This document shows, in pieces, positions 1 through 8,921 of a stretch of 64,000 nucleotides of DNA; positions within the stretch are counted from its first letter, which is position 1; each line of letters begins with the position of its first letter. A model generated the notes under the pieces. It was given only the letters and a program-made list of their open reading frames with translations, was not told the origin of the DNA and searched no databases. This DNA is from Planctomycetota bacterium (GTDB lineage: Bacteria; Planctomycetota; Planctomycetia; Pirellulales; Pirellulaceae). Location: contig VGZA01000007.1 of assembly GCA_016872775.1 (NCBI GenBank), positions 1 to 64,000 of the forward strand. The letters run 5' to 3'. The translations under genes and the position numbers were made by a program.

Positions 1-1203
1 TCCGGCGGTATGGGCGGTGGTGCAATGGGCGGTGGCGCTCTCGGTGGCGGTGGCATGGGAGGTGTAGGCGGTCTCGGCGGTGGCGCCATGGGAGGCAAAG
101 GCGGTGCGATGGGCGGCGCCAGCGGGCCTGGAGGAGGTATGGGTGGTATGGGAGGCATGGGTGGAAAAGGTGGTGCCATGGGCGGAGCCAGTGGCCCTGG
201 TGGCGGCATGGGAGGAATGGGTGGCATGGGTGGAATGGGTGGTATGGGTGGAATGGGTGGCGTTGGCGGCCCAGGCGGAGGCATGGGCGGCATGGGAGGA
301 GCTGGAGGGATCGGTGGCCAAGGCGGGATGAACGCCGGATTGGTTAAGCCTCCCAAATACAAGCTCGTTCGCTTCTTCGACTTTGATGCCTCCCCCGACA
401 AGAAGTACAAATACCGCGTGCGGGTGCGAGCGGAGGATCCCAACAATCCGTATCCGAGTTGGAACACGCCGGTGCCGGCCGACCGCTTTCTGGAACCCGC
501 GGTAGCGGCGCGCGTCAAGGAGGATCGGAAAAAGAAGGTGACGTGGCTCGAATCCGAATGGAGCAATGAAAGTTCCGAAGTGCAGTTGCCGAGCAAGGTG
601 CGGTACGTCGCCGGTTCCGTGGAATTAATGAACCACATGGGAATGGTGGAACCGGCGGCCAAGTTGCTGGCCGTGGTCTGGAACGACGCACGCGCGGCAA
701 AAATCGCGGGTGAGCCTCTGCTTTCCGATCAGGCGCGGGACGCGGATCGGCCTGCGGTCTTCCGCGGTTCGGTACTGAACTTCCAGTCCAAAGAATCCAA
801 AGTCCTGCGCCCCGATACGCTCGAAGTGAAAGCGGTCAAAGACAACGTGACCCAGACCAATGCGATTGTGCTGGACCTTCGCCCCAGCCAGTTAATCGAC
901 GCCGTCGAAAAACGTTCGGTAAAGGATCGCGCGGAACGCAAGCCGCTGAGATCGGGAGCGGAAGTGCTGCTGATGGATCCTCAAGGGAATTTCATTGTGC
1001 GAAACGAGTTGGACGACATCGATGATTACCGCAGGTATGCGTTTGAGGGCGAAGAGTTAGTCGCCTCCGGATCGATGGGTGGCATGGGTGGCATGGGTGG
1101 CATGGGTGGTGGTGCGCCTGGCGGCGGCGCTGGCGGGGATCCTGGTGGAATCGGGCCGGCCGGTGGCGGCGGCATCCTGGGCGGTGGCGGGAAAAAGAAG
1201 TAG
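1..1203 (+). CDS. Gly/Met-repeat protein, 5' end outside window
   Basis: The frame is open to the left edge, so the N-terminus is missing. Three parts are visible. Bases 10-330 encode about 107 residues of almost pure GGM/GGA repeats. Bases 345-1070 encode an ordinary mixed-composition, charge-rich domain of about 240 residues, with 'FFDFD' near its start and 'MDPQGNFIVRNELDD' near its end. The last 45 residues return to MGG repeats and end in a lysine tail. I do not recognise the central domain. Flanking flexible Gly/Met arms suggest a surface, envelope or assembly role, but this is inference. The stop lies about 70 bp before thiG. No signal peptide can be judged because the start is absent. 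Confidence 0.7.
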   Translation, partial: SGGMGGGAMGGGALGGGGMGGVGGLGGGAMGGKGGAMGGASGPGGGMGGMGGMGGKGGAMGGASGPGGGMGGMGGMGGMGGMGGMGGVGGPGGGMGGMGGAGGIGGQGGMNAGLVKPPKYKLVRFFDFDASPDKKYKYRVRVRAEDPNNPYPSWNTPVPADRFLEPAVAARVKEDRKKKVTWLESEWSNESSEVQLPSKVRYVAGSVELMNHMGMVEPAAKLLAVVWNDARAAKIAGEPLLSDQARDADRPAVFRGSVLNFQSKESKVLRPDTLEVKAVKDNVTQTNAIVLDLRPSQLIDAVEKRSVKDRAERKPLRSGAEVLLMDPQGNFIVRNELDDIDDYRRYAFEGEELVASGSMGGMGGMGGMGGGAPGGGAGGDPGGIGPAGGGGILGGGGKKK

Positions 1204-1272
1204 CGAACGCGCCGGTGTTTGTCAGGGGAGTGGAAGGTGCCGGCTTGCCGGCGTGGACCGATTTGCGTAGAC

Positions 1273-2169
1273 ATGGAGTATATGTCGGTCGCAAATCCTC
1301 CATTCCCGTCGATCGGTTACGATTCGAGTTCGGATCCGCTTCAAATTGGCAGCCATCGATTTGCCGGCCGGCTGATTGTCGGAACCGGCAAATACGAGAC
1401 CTTTGAAATCATGAGCCGGGCTCTGGATGCCGCGGCGGCCGATTGTGTGACGGTGGCGGTTCGCCGCGAGCGACTTTATGATGGCGGCGGGCGGAACATA
1501 CTCGATGCCGTCGACCCTTCGCGACATATCCTGCTCCCCAACACCGCGGGCTGTTATACCGCAGCCGACGCCGTTCGCTGTGCTCGATTGGGGCGTGAAA
1601 TTCTCCGCGGCCTGGAAAACCCCGGCGCCGACTGGGTGAAACTTGAAGTTCTCGGCGACAGTCGTTCTTTGTTGCCCGACCCGGTGGAGACGCTGGCAGC
1701 GACCGAGCAGTTAGTGCGCGACGGTTTTCAGGTTCTTTGTTATACCTCCGACGATCCCGTAGTCGCGCGGCGATTGAAAGCTGCCGGGGCGACGGCCGTG
1801 ATGCCGGCGGGCAGTCCGATTGGCAGCGGCCAGGGAATCTTGAATCCGAACAATATCCGCATCTGCCTCGAGTATCTCAAGGAAGGCGACCCCGGCTATC
1901 CGGTGATTGTCGACGCGGGTGTTGGTACGGCAAGCGACGTCGCGTTCGCGATGGAGCTTGGGGTCGACGGCGTGTTGCTGAATACCGCAATCGCGCATGC
2001 CCGCAATCCCGTGTTGATGGCAGCGGCGATGCGCGACGCCTGCCGTGCCGGCCGCGCGGCGTTTCTGGCGGGCCGTATTCCACGGCAGCTTTACGCCAGC
2101 GCCAGCAGTCCCGAGGAGGGCAACATTGCCACCCGTCCGCATTTCGCGAATGGATCGCACTCGTTTTGA
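1273..2169 (+). CDS. thiG: Thiazole synthase ThiG
   Basis: ThiG condenses 1-deoxy-D-xylulose 5-phosphate, dehydroglycine and ThiS-thiocarboxylate into the thiazole phosphate of thiamine; it is a cytoplasmic TIM barrel. Family signatures visible are 'GTGKYETFE' near residue 45, the Schiff-base lysine in 'WVKLEV' (K123 from this start), '[11 protein letters not shown]' and '[10 protein letters not shown]'. An upstream in-frame ATG at 1219 would add 18 residues that do not look like ThiG, so I prefer ATG 1273 or ATG 1282. At 298 residues it is somewhat longer than the usual 255-260, with extra residues at both ends. No thiS, thiH or thiO lies beside it, so the thiazole genes are scattered. The downstream helicase starts 57 bp later and is functionally unrelated. 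Confidence 0.93.
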   Translation: MEYMSVANPPFPSIGYDSSSDPLQIGSHRFAGRLIVGTGKYETFEIMSRALDAAAADCVTVAVRRERLYDGGGRNILDAVDPSRHILLPNTAGCYTAADAVRCARLGREILRGLENPGADWVKLEVLGDSRSLLPDPVETLAATEQLVRDGFQVLCYTSDDPVVARRLKAAGATAVMPAGSPIGSGQGILNPNNIRICLEYLKEGDPGYPVIVDAGVGTASDVAFAMELGVDGVLLNTAIAHARNPVLMAAAMRDACRAGRAAFLAGRIPRQLYASASSPEEGNIATRPHFANGSHSF

Positions 2170-2226
2170 GTTCCGAACCCTGCGGCGCGATGGGAGCGAT
2201 CGCGGGCCGGGGGACAGGTGGACGGG

Positions 2227-4245
2227 ATGACGAATTCGCTTGACATACTCGGTCCTGGCGGTCGCATCGCGAAGCGTCTTCCCCGCTACGAACACCGCGA
2301 GCCGCAGTTGCGGATGGCGCAGGCGGTGGAAGCCGCCCTGGCCGATGGCAGGCATCTGATCGTCGAGGCCGGGACGGGCGTCGGCAAGAGTTTTGGATAT
2401 CTGGTCCCGGCGATCCTTCACGTGTTGGGCAAGCTGGCGCAGCGACAGGAATCCGAAAAAGTTCCCAAAATCATCATCTCAACGCATACCATCAACCTCC
2501 AGGAACAGCTGATCGGGAACGACCTGCCGTTCCTGCGCAGCGTGATGCCGGACGAGTTTACCGCGGTACTTGTCAAGGGTCGAAGAAACTACCTGAGTCG
2601 CCGGCGGCTGGGGCTTGCCGTAAACCGTAGTGGCCAGCTGTTCGGTTACGACAACGAGTTGCTCGAACTGCAGCAGATCGATCACTGGGCGGCGCGCACC
2701 ACCGATGGCACGACGGCCGATCTCTCGTTCCGCCCGCAGGCGGCCGTCTGGGAGGAGGTGGCCAGCGACAGCGCCAATTGCCTGGGCCGCAAATGTGCGT
2801 TTTACGACCGTTGTTTCTATTTCCAGGACCGGCGACGGATGCAGAACGCCCAGCTGCTGATCGTCAATCACGCGTTATTTTTCAGCGATCTGGCGCTGCG
2901 GCGGCAGAAGTCCGGATTGTTTCCCAACTACGACGCCGTGATTTTCGACGAGGCCCATTCGCTCGAATCGGTCGCCGCCGAGCATCTCGGCTTGTCGATT
3001 ACGTCCGGGCAGGTGCATTTCGCGTTGACGCGGCTGTTCAATCCCCGCACGGGACGCGGCCTGCTGGCGACACATGACCTGCGTCAATTGCGCCAGGCAA
3101 CGACAGACTGCCTGACGGCCGCGGACCGGTTCTTCGCGGAATTGATCGACTGCGCCGCGCCGGCGGCGAACCGTCCCCGGCGCACGCGAGACGTCCTCCC
3201 GCTTCGAAACCGATTATCGCCGGCCTTGGGAGCGATCGCCGATACCCTGGGAGATTACGCGGAGCGGTTGACGGGCGCTGACGACGAGCACGACTTCACT
3301 GCGGCTCACCAGCGCATCGGCCAGCTCGGCCTTGCGGTCGAATCCTGGCACTCGCAAGCGATCCCGGACTCGGTCTATTGGCTGGAGGCGAACCGCACGA
3401 AATCGGATCAAACGCGCACCTCCTTGTTCGCCGCGCCGATCGATGTAGGGCCGATCCTGGCATCCAGTCTCTTCGCCGCCACGCGCAGCGTCATCCTGAC
3501 CAGTGCCACTTTGAGCACAGGTCGTCCGCCGTCCTTTGACTTTTTTCAGAAACGGATAGGTCTGGAAAGTGCGACAGCGATCCAGCTTGGCAGTCCCTTT
3601 GATTATCGCCGACAGGCGAAACTGATCCTGCTGGACGGCATGCCGGACCCGGGCAACGAACGCGACGAATTCGAACGGCAGGTCATCGGCATTCTTCCCC
3701 GTTTCCTGGCCCGTTCGGACGGTCACGCCTTTGTACTGTTCACAAGTTTTGATCTGCTGCGGCGGGCCGTCGACTCCCTGTCGCCCTGGCTTTCGGAGCG
3801 GCGGATGACCTGCTTCAGCCAGGCAAGCGGGCAATCCCGCAAGCAGTTGCTCGATCAATTCCGCGCCACGCCGCGAGCGGTACTCTTCGGCACGGACAGC
3901 TTCTGGCAAGGAGTCGATGTGCCTGGCGATGCGTTACGCAATGTGATCATCACCAAGTTGCCGTTCAGCGTCCCCGATCATCCGTTGCTCGAGGCGCGGT
4001 TGGAGTCGATTCGCGACCGGGGCGGAAGTCCCTTCTTCGAATACCAGCTCCCCGAGGCGATCATCAAGCTTCGGCAGGGATTCGGGCGTTTGATCCGTTC
4101 CACAACGGACACCGGCATCGTCGTGATTCTCGACCCGCGGATCCGCACCAAAGCCTACGGTCGGACCTGCCTCGACTCGCTGCCGAACTGTGAAATTGAA
4201 GTGGAGCCGGCGCAGGGCGAGATTTTCGACGGTACGGGGCGTTGA
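2227..4245 (+). CDS. dinG: DinG/XPD-family ATP-dependent DNA helicase
   Basis: Superfamily 2 helicase of the DinG/YoaA type, which unwinds DNA structures during repair. Walker A is 'EAGTGVGKS' (K54), Walker B is the DEAH box 'IFDEAHSLE' (241-244), and the C-terminal half carries 'FGTDSFWQGVDVPG' and 'QGFGRLIR'. The Fe-S region has three cysteines, C185, C190 and C196, with the same 5- and 6-residue spacing as in E. coli DinG. The fourth position is serine: 'KGRRNYLS' (S124) where the family has KGRxNYLC. ATG 2227 is preferred over GTG 2218 because AGGTGG lies 5 bases before it. The protein is 672 residues. The Fe-S change is discussed in the findings. Confidence 0.9.
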   Translation: MTNSLDILGPGGRIAKRLPRYEHREPQLRMAQAVEAALADGRHLIVEAGTGVGKSFGYLVPAILHVLGKLAQRQESEKVPKIIISTHTINLQEQLIGNDLPFLRSVMPDEFTAVLVKGRRNYLSRRRLGLAVNRSGQLFGYDNELLELQQIDHWAARTTDGTTADLSFRPQAAVWEEVASDSANCLGRKCAFYDRCFYFQDRRRMQNAQLLIVNHALFFSDLALRRQKSGLFPNYDAVIFDEAHSLESVAAEHLGLSITSGQVHFALTRLFNPRTGRGLLATHDLRQLRQATTDCLTAADRFFAELIDCAAPAANRPRRTRDVLPLRNRLSPALGAIADTLGDYAERLTGADDEHDFTAAHQRIGQLGLAVESWHSQAIPDSVYWLEANRTKSDQTRTSLFAAPIDVGPILASSLFAATRSVILTSATLSTGRPPSFDFFQKRIGLESATAIQLGSPFDYRRQAKLILLDGMPDPGNERDEFERQVIGILPRFLARSDGHAFVLFTSFDLLRRAVDSLSPWLSERRMTCFSQASGQSRKQLLDQFRATPRAVLFGTDSFWQGVDVPGDALRNVIITKLPFSVPDHPLLEARLESIRDRGGSPFFEYQLPEAIIKLRQGFGRLIRSTTDTGIVVILDPRIRTKAYGRTCLDSLPNCEIEVEPAQGEIFDGTGR

Positions 4246-4332
4246 ACGCGATTGCGGCAGGGACCGCAAGCGGTCGGTGCGTAATTGCGGTGAAAAACCG
4301 CTTTGCTGCTCCAATTCCCTCGCCATTTCCTC

Positions 4333-4338
4333 TATAAT
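4333..4338 (+). promoter_or_regulatory. Candidate -10 element (TATAAT) for the sugar isomerase-like gene
   Basis: A perfect TATAAT lies in the 188-bp gap between the helicase and the next gene, about 95 bases before the ATG at 4434. No convincing -35 hexamer sits 16-18 bases upstream, so this is a half-supported promoter. It is close to the distal edge of the gap, as expected for a gene not cotranscribed with dinG. Confidence 0.35.
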
Positions 4339-4433
4339 GCCTGGCGCATGTTACCAGATCGGCAGCGAGGGATCGTTGAAGTAATGTTGCTCGCCGATGC
4401 CGGGCCTATCGTTGACGAAAAGGGGATCATCAT

Positions 4434-5276
4434 ATGCAGACTCGAGTCGGTACGCGCCGTCACTTTCTGGCCGCAGGCACTGCGGCAGTCGCTTATAGTT
4501 ATCTGGTCGATTCCCGCGCGGTGGCGGCCGATCCGTTCCGCGGTTGGCCGGTAGGCGTGCAGAGCTATTCGCTGCGAGAATTCTCGGCGGAAGACGCAAT
4601 CCGGCATATCCAGGGGATGGGAATCCATTACGTCGAATTGTTCAGTAAGCACCTGGCGGTCGATGCGAATGACGAACAGATCTCCGCGTTGAAGAAGATT
4701 CTGACGACCGCCAAGATCAAGATCAGCGCTCATGGCGTGAGCGGCTTCACCAGCGATCACGCGGCCAATCAGAAGTTGTTCGAGTTCGCCCGGCGGGCGG
4801 GATTCAACACGATCACGGCCGATCCCGCCCCCGACTCCTTTTCCAGTCTGGAGAAACTGGTCGACCAATACAAGATTCGCATCGCGATCCACAACCACGG
4901 CCCGAATCATCGCTATGACAAGCTCGATCAGGTCGCCAAGGCGCTGGAAGGGAAACATCCTCTTATCGGCGCCTGCGTCGATACCGGGCATGTAATCCGC
5001 ACCAAACAGGACCCGGTGCAATGGGTACGGACCCTCAAGTCGCGGGTCTGGGCCCTGCATATCAAGGACGATGTCAAACAGGACGGCGGTTCGCAAAACG
5101 TGGTGTTGGGAAAAGGGCACTTGGACGTCGTGGGTGTGTTCCTGGCACTCAAGGAGATCCAGTTTCCTCGGGACGGGTCGATCTCCCTGGAGTACGAAGC
5201 CAACCCGCAGAATCCCCTGGAAGATATGCGTGCCTGCCTGGAGGTCACTCGGGAAGCGATCGGCAAGGTCGCCTAG
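4434..5276 (+). CDS. TAT-exported sugar phosphate isomerase/epimerase-like protein
   Basis: The protein has 280 residues. The N-terminus 'RRHFLAAGTAAVAYSYLV' is a twin-arginine-type leader, so export is likely. The body is a xylose-isomerase-like TIM barrel: 'GVQSYSLREF' (strand 1), 'HYVELFS', 'KISAHGVSG', 'RIAIHNHGPNHRYD', 'ACVDTGHVI', 'WALHIKDD' and 'SLEYEAN' supply the conserved Glu, His and Asp residues that bind the metal in this fold. Such proteins are greatly expanded in planctomycetes. They isomerise, epimerise or dehydrate sugars, but the substrate cannot be read from sequence. A ribosome-binding stretch (AAAGGGGA) precedes the ATG. It is probably a single-gene unit. Confidence 0.85.
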   Translation: MQTRVGTRRHFLAAGTAAVAYSYLVDSRAVAADPFRGWPVGVQSYSLREFSAEDAIRHIQGMGIHYVELFSKHLAVDANDEQISALKKILTTAKIKISAHGVSGFTSDHAANQKLFEFARRAGFNTITADPAPDSFSSLEKLVDQYKIRIAIHNHGPNHRYDKLDQVAKALEGKHPLIGACVDTGHVIRTKQDPVQWVRTLKSRVWALHIKDDVKQDGGSQNVVLGKGHLDVVGVFLALKEIQFPRDGSISLEYEANPQNPLEDMRACLEVTREAIGKVA

Positions 5277-5344
5277 GCGTTCGTCGACACCTGTTTTTTT
5301 GCGGGCGGACCGGCTCCTACGGACCGAGCGTATCGAACGGCAAC

Positions 5345-5362
5345 TCCGCCCTGAAGGGCGGA
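5345..5362. repeat. Short inverted repeat, 8-bp arms
   Basis: TCCGCCCT-GA-AGGGCGGA, a perfect 8-bp stem with a 2-base centre, lies in the 183-bp gap between the sugar isomerase-like gene and hisF. The centre is too tight for a classical hairpin loop, and no T-run follows. It may be a terminator-like structure or one of the small palindromes common in planctomycete intergenic DNA. The rest of the gap holds nothing recognisable. Confidence 0.4.
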
Positions 5363-5459
5363 ATGCACCGGGAAATTCGCTCGCACTTCCCGAACCGTTG
5401 ACCCTGCGATGGGCGGGACTTAGAGTAGAGGTTTGGGTGCTGTGGGGAGCGCGTCGTCG

Positions 5460-6227
5460 ATGTTGGCAAAACGGGTAATACCATGTCTCGACGTCGATCG
5501 CGGGCGGGTCGTGAAAGGGACGAATTTTCTGCATCTCCGCGATGCGGGTGATCCGGTCGCCGTGGCCAAGCGTTACGAGGAGGAAGGCGCTGACGAACTG
5601 GTTTTTCTCGATATCACGGCCAGTCACGAAGCCCGCTCGATCATGATCGACGTCGTTGCGCGGACCGCGGAACAGGTCTTCATGCCGCTGACGGTTGGCG
5701 GAGGGATCCGCACTGTAGAAGACATTCGGGCTCTGCTGAATGCCGGTTGCGACAAAATCTCGATCAACTCCGCGGCGGTGCGGAACCCCGATTTTGTTCG
5801 CGAAGCGGCGCGACGTTTTGGCAGCCAATGTATCGTGGTCAACATCGATCCCAAACGTGTGAGACGGGATGACCGTACCGTCTTCGAGGTGCATATCAAC
5901 GGCGGGCGCGTCGGGACCGGACTGGAGGCGGTGAACTGGGCTCAGCGCGTCGAACAGTTGGGAGCAGGCGAAATCGTATTGACGAGCATGGATTGTGACG
6001 GCACCAAGGACGGTTACGACCTGGAGATCACGCGCGCGGTCTGCGACAGCGTGTCGATCCCCGTTATTGCCAGCGGGGGAGCCGGCCGCCCGGAGCATCT
6101 CGCCGACGCGATTGCCCTGGGTCACGCCGACGCGGCGCTGGCGGCGAGTATTTTTCATTTTGGCGAATTCACGATCCGTGAAGCGAAGCAGTGCATGGCG
6201 GACCGGGGGATCGCAGTGAGATTTTGA
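5460..6227 (+). CDS. hisF: Imidazole glycerol phosphate synthase cyclase subunit HisF
   Basis: HisF uses ammonia from the HisH glutaminase to close the imidazole ring, giving imidazole glycerol phosphate and AICAR in histidine synthesis. The start at ATG 5460 gives the canonical '[13 protein letters not shown]', with catalytic Asp11 in register. The second catalytic aspartate is D130 in 'VVNIDPKRV'. Other signatures are '[12 protein letters not shown]', 'KISINSAA', '[13 protein letters not shown]' and 'IASGGAG'. Length is 255 residues, normal for the family. A longer in-frame extension to TTG 5433 is possible but would displace the conserved N-terminus. hisH and the other his genes are not in the window. 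Confidence 0.97.
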   Translation: MLAKRVIPCLDVDRGRVVKGTNFLHLRDAGDPVAVAKRYEEEGADELVFLDITASHEARSIMIDVVARTAEQVFMPLTVGGGIRTVEDIRALLNAGCDKISINSAAVRNPDFVREAARRFGSQCIVVNIDPKRVRRDDRTVFEVHINGGRVGTGLEAVNWAQRVEQLGAGEIVLTSMDCDGTKDGYDLEITRAVCDSVSIPVIASGGAGRPEHLADAIALGHADAALAASIFHFGEFTIREAKQCMADRGIAVRF

Positions 6228-6239
6228 ACAAGTTACCTC

Positions 6240-6260
6240 AGTCAGGGGCTGCCCCTGACT
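6240..6260. repeat. Perfect palindromic element AGTCAGGGGC-T-GCCCCTGACT
   Basis: Two 10-bp arms with a single central base, 12 bp after the hisF stop and 21 bp before the pilT start. No T-run follows. It may act as a weak terminator, an RNA processing site, or simply be a dispersed palindrome. No second exact copy was noticed in the window. Confidence 0.5.
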
Positions 6261-6281
6261 CGAATTCCAAGGGAGTTTTAG

Positions 6282-7466
6282 ATGGCGACAGCGCAATCCA
6301 ACGAGAACCGCAGTGCGGCACCGGACGACGACGGTTTTGATATCTCCAAGTATTTTCACAAGAAGAAAGAACTGGAAGTCGACAAATTGTTTCGCGCCTT
6401 GGTGAAACTCGAGGGCAGTGACCTGCATATGAAAGTCGGTCGACCGCCGATGGTGCGCGTGCGGAACGAGCTGCGACCGCTCAACCGCGGCCCCGTCGAC
6501 GCCGAGGAAATGGTGCGCCTGCTGGTGCCGATGATGAACGAACGCAGCCGCAAGTATTTTGACGAGGAAGGTGGCGCGGACTTCGCCTACACCTGCGAGG
6601 TGGACGGAATCATCTGGCGATTCCGCGTTAACCTGCTGCAGCAGATGGGAAACATGGGTCTGGTGGCGCGGCGTGTCAATAACAAGATCCCGGACTTCGC
6701 CGGCCTGTTCCTGCCGCCCTCCATTGAACGGCTCTGTAATTACGATCAGGGAATGATCCTGCTCGCGGGTGTCACCGGTTCTGGCAAGAGCACGACGATC
6801 GCGTCGATGCTGAACTATGTCAACCAGCGCGAGCGGGTCCATATCCTGACCTTGGAGGATCCGATCGAATTCGTGTTCACCGAAGACAAAGCGCTGATCA
6901 ACCAGCGGGAAATCGGGATCGACGTCAAGGATTTCAAGATCGGCATGAAACACGCTGTGCGCGAGGATCCCGACATCATGTTGGTGGGTGAAATGCGTGA
7001 CGAAGAGACGTTCATGACGGCGATTCACGCCGCCGAGACCGGCCACCTTGTGTTCGGAACGATCCACGCTTCCAGCGCTTCCTCGACCATCGGCCGAATT
7101 CTCGATCTGTTTCCCGAGGAGTTGCACGGGGCCATTCGCAGCGCGATCGCCTTTAACATGAAAGGCATCGTCGCCCAGAAACTGCTTCGCTCGATCCGCC
7201 CCGGTGTCGCCCGCGTTCCGACGGTCGAGATTATGATGTTCACTCCGATGATCAAGAAACTCGTGCTCGAGCTACAGGATCACAAGCTGCCCGACGCGAT
7301 CCGTATCGGCGCGGAGGACGGAATGCAGGACTTTACCATGAGCCTAAAACATCTGATCGACGATCAGTTGATCGACCGTCCCACGGCGTTTGAAGTGGCG
7401 CCCAACCCCGACGCGCTGAAGATGGCGCTCAAGGGGATCAATGTCTCCCAGCCCGGCATCCTCTAA
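6282..7466 (+). CDS. pilT: PilT-type pilus retraction ATPase
   Basis: Hexameric secretion ATPase of the type IV pilus/type II secretion superfamily, 394 residues, cytoplasmic. Walker A is 'GVTGSGKST' (K169). The Asp box is represented by 'LTLEDPIEFVF'. Walker B is 'IMLVGEMRDEET' with catalytic E237, and the His box is 'AETGHLVFGTIHASS'. The C-terminal 'AIRSAIAFNMKGIVAQKLL' resembles the PilT AIRNLI-type segment. The N-terminal PAS-like region carries 'GSDLHMKVGRPPMVR', typical of PilT. AGGGAG precedes the ATG. The degenerate second ATPase starts 16 bp downstream, so the two are likely cotranscribed. No other pilus gene is adjacent. Confidence 0.92.
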   Translation: MATAQSNENRSAAPDDDGFDISKYFHKKKELEVDKLFRALVKLEGSDLHMKVGRPPMVRVRNELRPLNRGPVDAEEMVRLLVPMMNERSRKYFDEEGGADFAYTCEVDGIIWRFRVNLLQQMGNMGLVARRVNNKIPDFAGLFLPPSIERLCNYDQGMILLAGVTGSGKSTTIASMLNYVNQRERVHILTLEDPIEFVFTEDKALINQREIGIDVKDFKIGMKHAVREDPDIMLVGEMRDEETFMTAIHAAETGHLVFGTIHASSASSTIGRILDLFPEELHGAIRSAIAFNMKGIVAQKLLRSIRPGVARVPTVEIMMFTPMIKKLVLELQDHKLPDAIRIGAEDGMQDFTMSLKHLIDDQLIDRPTAFEVAPNPDALKMALKGINVSQPGIL

Positions 7467-7481
7467 GAGTAGTTCCCTGTC

Positions 7482-8801
7482 ATGGCGAAGAAGCAAGAAG
7501 TCGTCAAACTTCCGCACGAGTATTTTCCGCCGATTTCCTTTCAAGCGGCCGGTCCGGACAATCAAACGCAACAATCGAACATGATCCAGGCCCGGCAGAA
7601 TCCGGCCTTCACGTTCGCCATGGCGTTGATCGCCGAGGGTCTGTGCAAGCGCGCGGACCAGATCGTCCTCGATTACACGCAGTCGGCGGTCGCTGTGCAA
7701 TTCGCCGTCGACGGATTGCCCCAGAATGCGCCGCCGCGCGATCGGCAATCCGGAGATGGCATGCTGGTCTGCTTGAAAGTGCTGGCGAATCTCAAGCCCG
7801 GGGAACGTCGGGCGCGGCAGGAAGGAAAGATCACCGCGGACTTCCGCGGGCAGAAGTTTATCCTGCTGCTGTTCAGCCAGGGCGTCAAAACGGGCGAACG
7901 CGTGAGTATCAAGTTGCAGCCCAAAAAGAACCCCTTCGGCAGCCTGGAAGATCTGGGGATGCGCGACAAAATGCGCGAACAGTACAAGGAGACCGTCAAC
8001 AGCGGTAAGGGCCTGACGATCCTCTCCGCGCCGCCCGGATTGGGGCTGTCCACGACCTGGAAATTCGCGATGGAAGCGGCCGACCGCTTCGTCCGTGACT
8101 TTGTCTCCGTGGAGCCCAAAGAAGGGAACGAAGAAGAGATCATCAACGTCAATCCTTATCGCTACAGCGTCGCCGCCGGAGAATCGCCGGACAAGATCCT
8201 GCCCACGGTGCTGCTCAAACAGCCGGACGCCATCGTTCTACCAGAGATCGTCAACAAAGAGACGATGCGCATTATTCTCCGGCACGTAGTCGAGGATGAA
8301 AAACTGGCGATTACTCGTATCCAGGCCCGCGACTGTTGCGAGGCCCTGCTGCGCGTGCGGCAATTCTGTGAAGACCCCGCCGCGTTCGCTCAGGCAGTGA
8401 CCTTGGTGCTAAACCAGCGGTTGATTCGCAAGTTATGCGACTGCAAACAGGCCGTCCCCGCGCCGCCCCAGCTGCTGCAGCAGCTGGGCATCCCGCCGGG
8501 GCGAGTCCAGGTACTTTATCGCGAATGGCAGCCGCCGCCCCCCGATCCCAAGGCCAAGGAGCCGCCGCCGGTCTGTTCCAAGTGCCAGGGCGTCGGTTAT
8601 TTCGGTCGTACCGCCATTTTCGAACTGATGATCGTCAACGATGCGATCCGTGAGGCACTGGTCAAGACACCTCAGCTGGAGGCACTTCGACAGGTGGCAC
8701 GCAAGTCGGGTGTCAAATCGATCCGCGAGGAGGGCACCCTGCTGCTGGTCAAGGGGGTGACCTCGCTTCCGGAATTGCAGAGGATTATTCAGTTGGGCTA
8801 G
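7482..8801 (+). CDS. PilB/GspE-like secretion ATPase with degenerate active site
   Basis: The protein has 439 residues and the overall fold of a type II secretion/type IV pilus ATPase. Walker A reads 'SAPPGLGLSTT': the invariant lysine is leucine (L189). The Walker B region reads 'AIVLPEIVNKETM': a glutamate remains (E255), but the usual G-E-x-R-D is P-E-I-V-N. A zinc-type four-cysteine module typical of GspE/PilB is intact: C319, C321, C365 and C368, followed by 'GVGYFGRTAIFELM'. ATP hydrolysis is therefore doubtful, while the zinc and assembly parts are kept. It follows pilT by 16 bp and may form mixed rings with it or act as an inactive regulator. That role is inference. Confidence 0.85.
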   Translation: MAKKQEVVKLPHEYFPPISFQAAGPDNQTQQSNMIQARQNPAFTFAMALIAEGLCKRADQIVLDYTQSAVAVQFAVDGLPQNAPPRDRQSGDGMLVCLKVLANLKPGERRARQEGKITADFRGQKFILLLFSQGVKTGERVSIKLQPKKNPFGSLEDLGMRDKMREQYKETVNSGKGLTILSAPPGLGLSTTWKFAMEAADRFVRDFVSVEPKEGNEEEIINVNPYRYSVAAGESPDKILPTVLLKQPDAIVLPEIVNKETMRIILRHVVEDEKLAITRIQARDCCEALLRVRQFCEDPAAFAQAVTLVLNQRLIRKLCDCKQAVPAPPQLLQQLGIPPGRVQVLYREWQPPPPDPKAKEPPPVCSKCQGVGYFGRTAIFELMIVNDAIREALVKTPQLEALRQVARKSGVKSIREEGTLLLVKGVTSLPELQRIIQLG

Positions 8802-8830
8802 GACGCCACGGTTCGCCCGAACCGGCGGCG

Positions 8831-8849
8831 GTCGGATTTCGTATCCGAC
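8831..8849. repeat. Inverted repeat GTCGGAT-TTCGT-ATCCGAC
   Basis: A 7-bp stem with a 5-base loop, 30 bp after the PilB-like stop and about 70 bp before the next start. It may serve as a terminator or RNA-stabilising hairpin at the end of the pilT pair. No T-run follows. Confidence 0.45.
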
Positions 8850-8921
8850 TACACGACCGATACCGCGGTGATATCAACCATCCTGGATTGGAACAGCGAG
8901 GACTAAGCCATCGGAACCGCA

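Noticed and set aside
10-330. Dense short DNA repeats that could be mistaken for a CRISPR array or satellite
   Set aside because: The units are GGN/ATG codons in one open frame with no spacers of constant length, so this is a protein repeat.
4332-7127. 931-codon antisense open frame opposite the isomerase-like gene, hisF and pilT
   Set aside because: It lies across three well-supported plus-strand genes and has no motif of its own. Long antisense frames are expected opposite GC-rich codon-biased genes.
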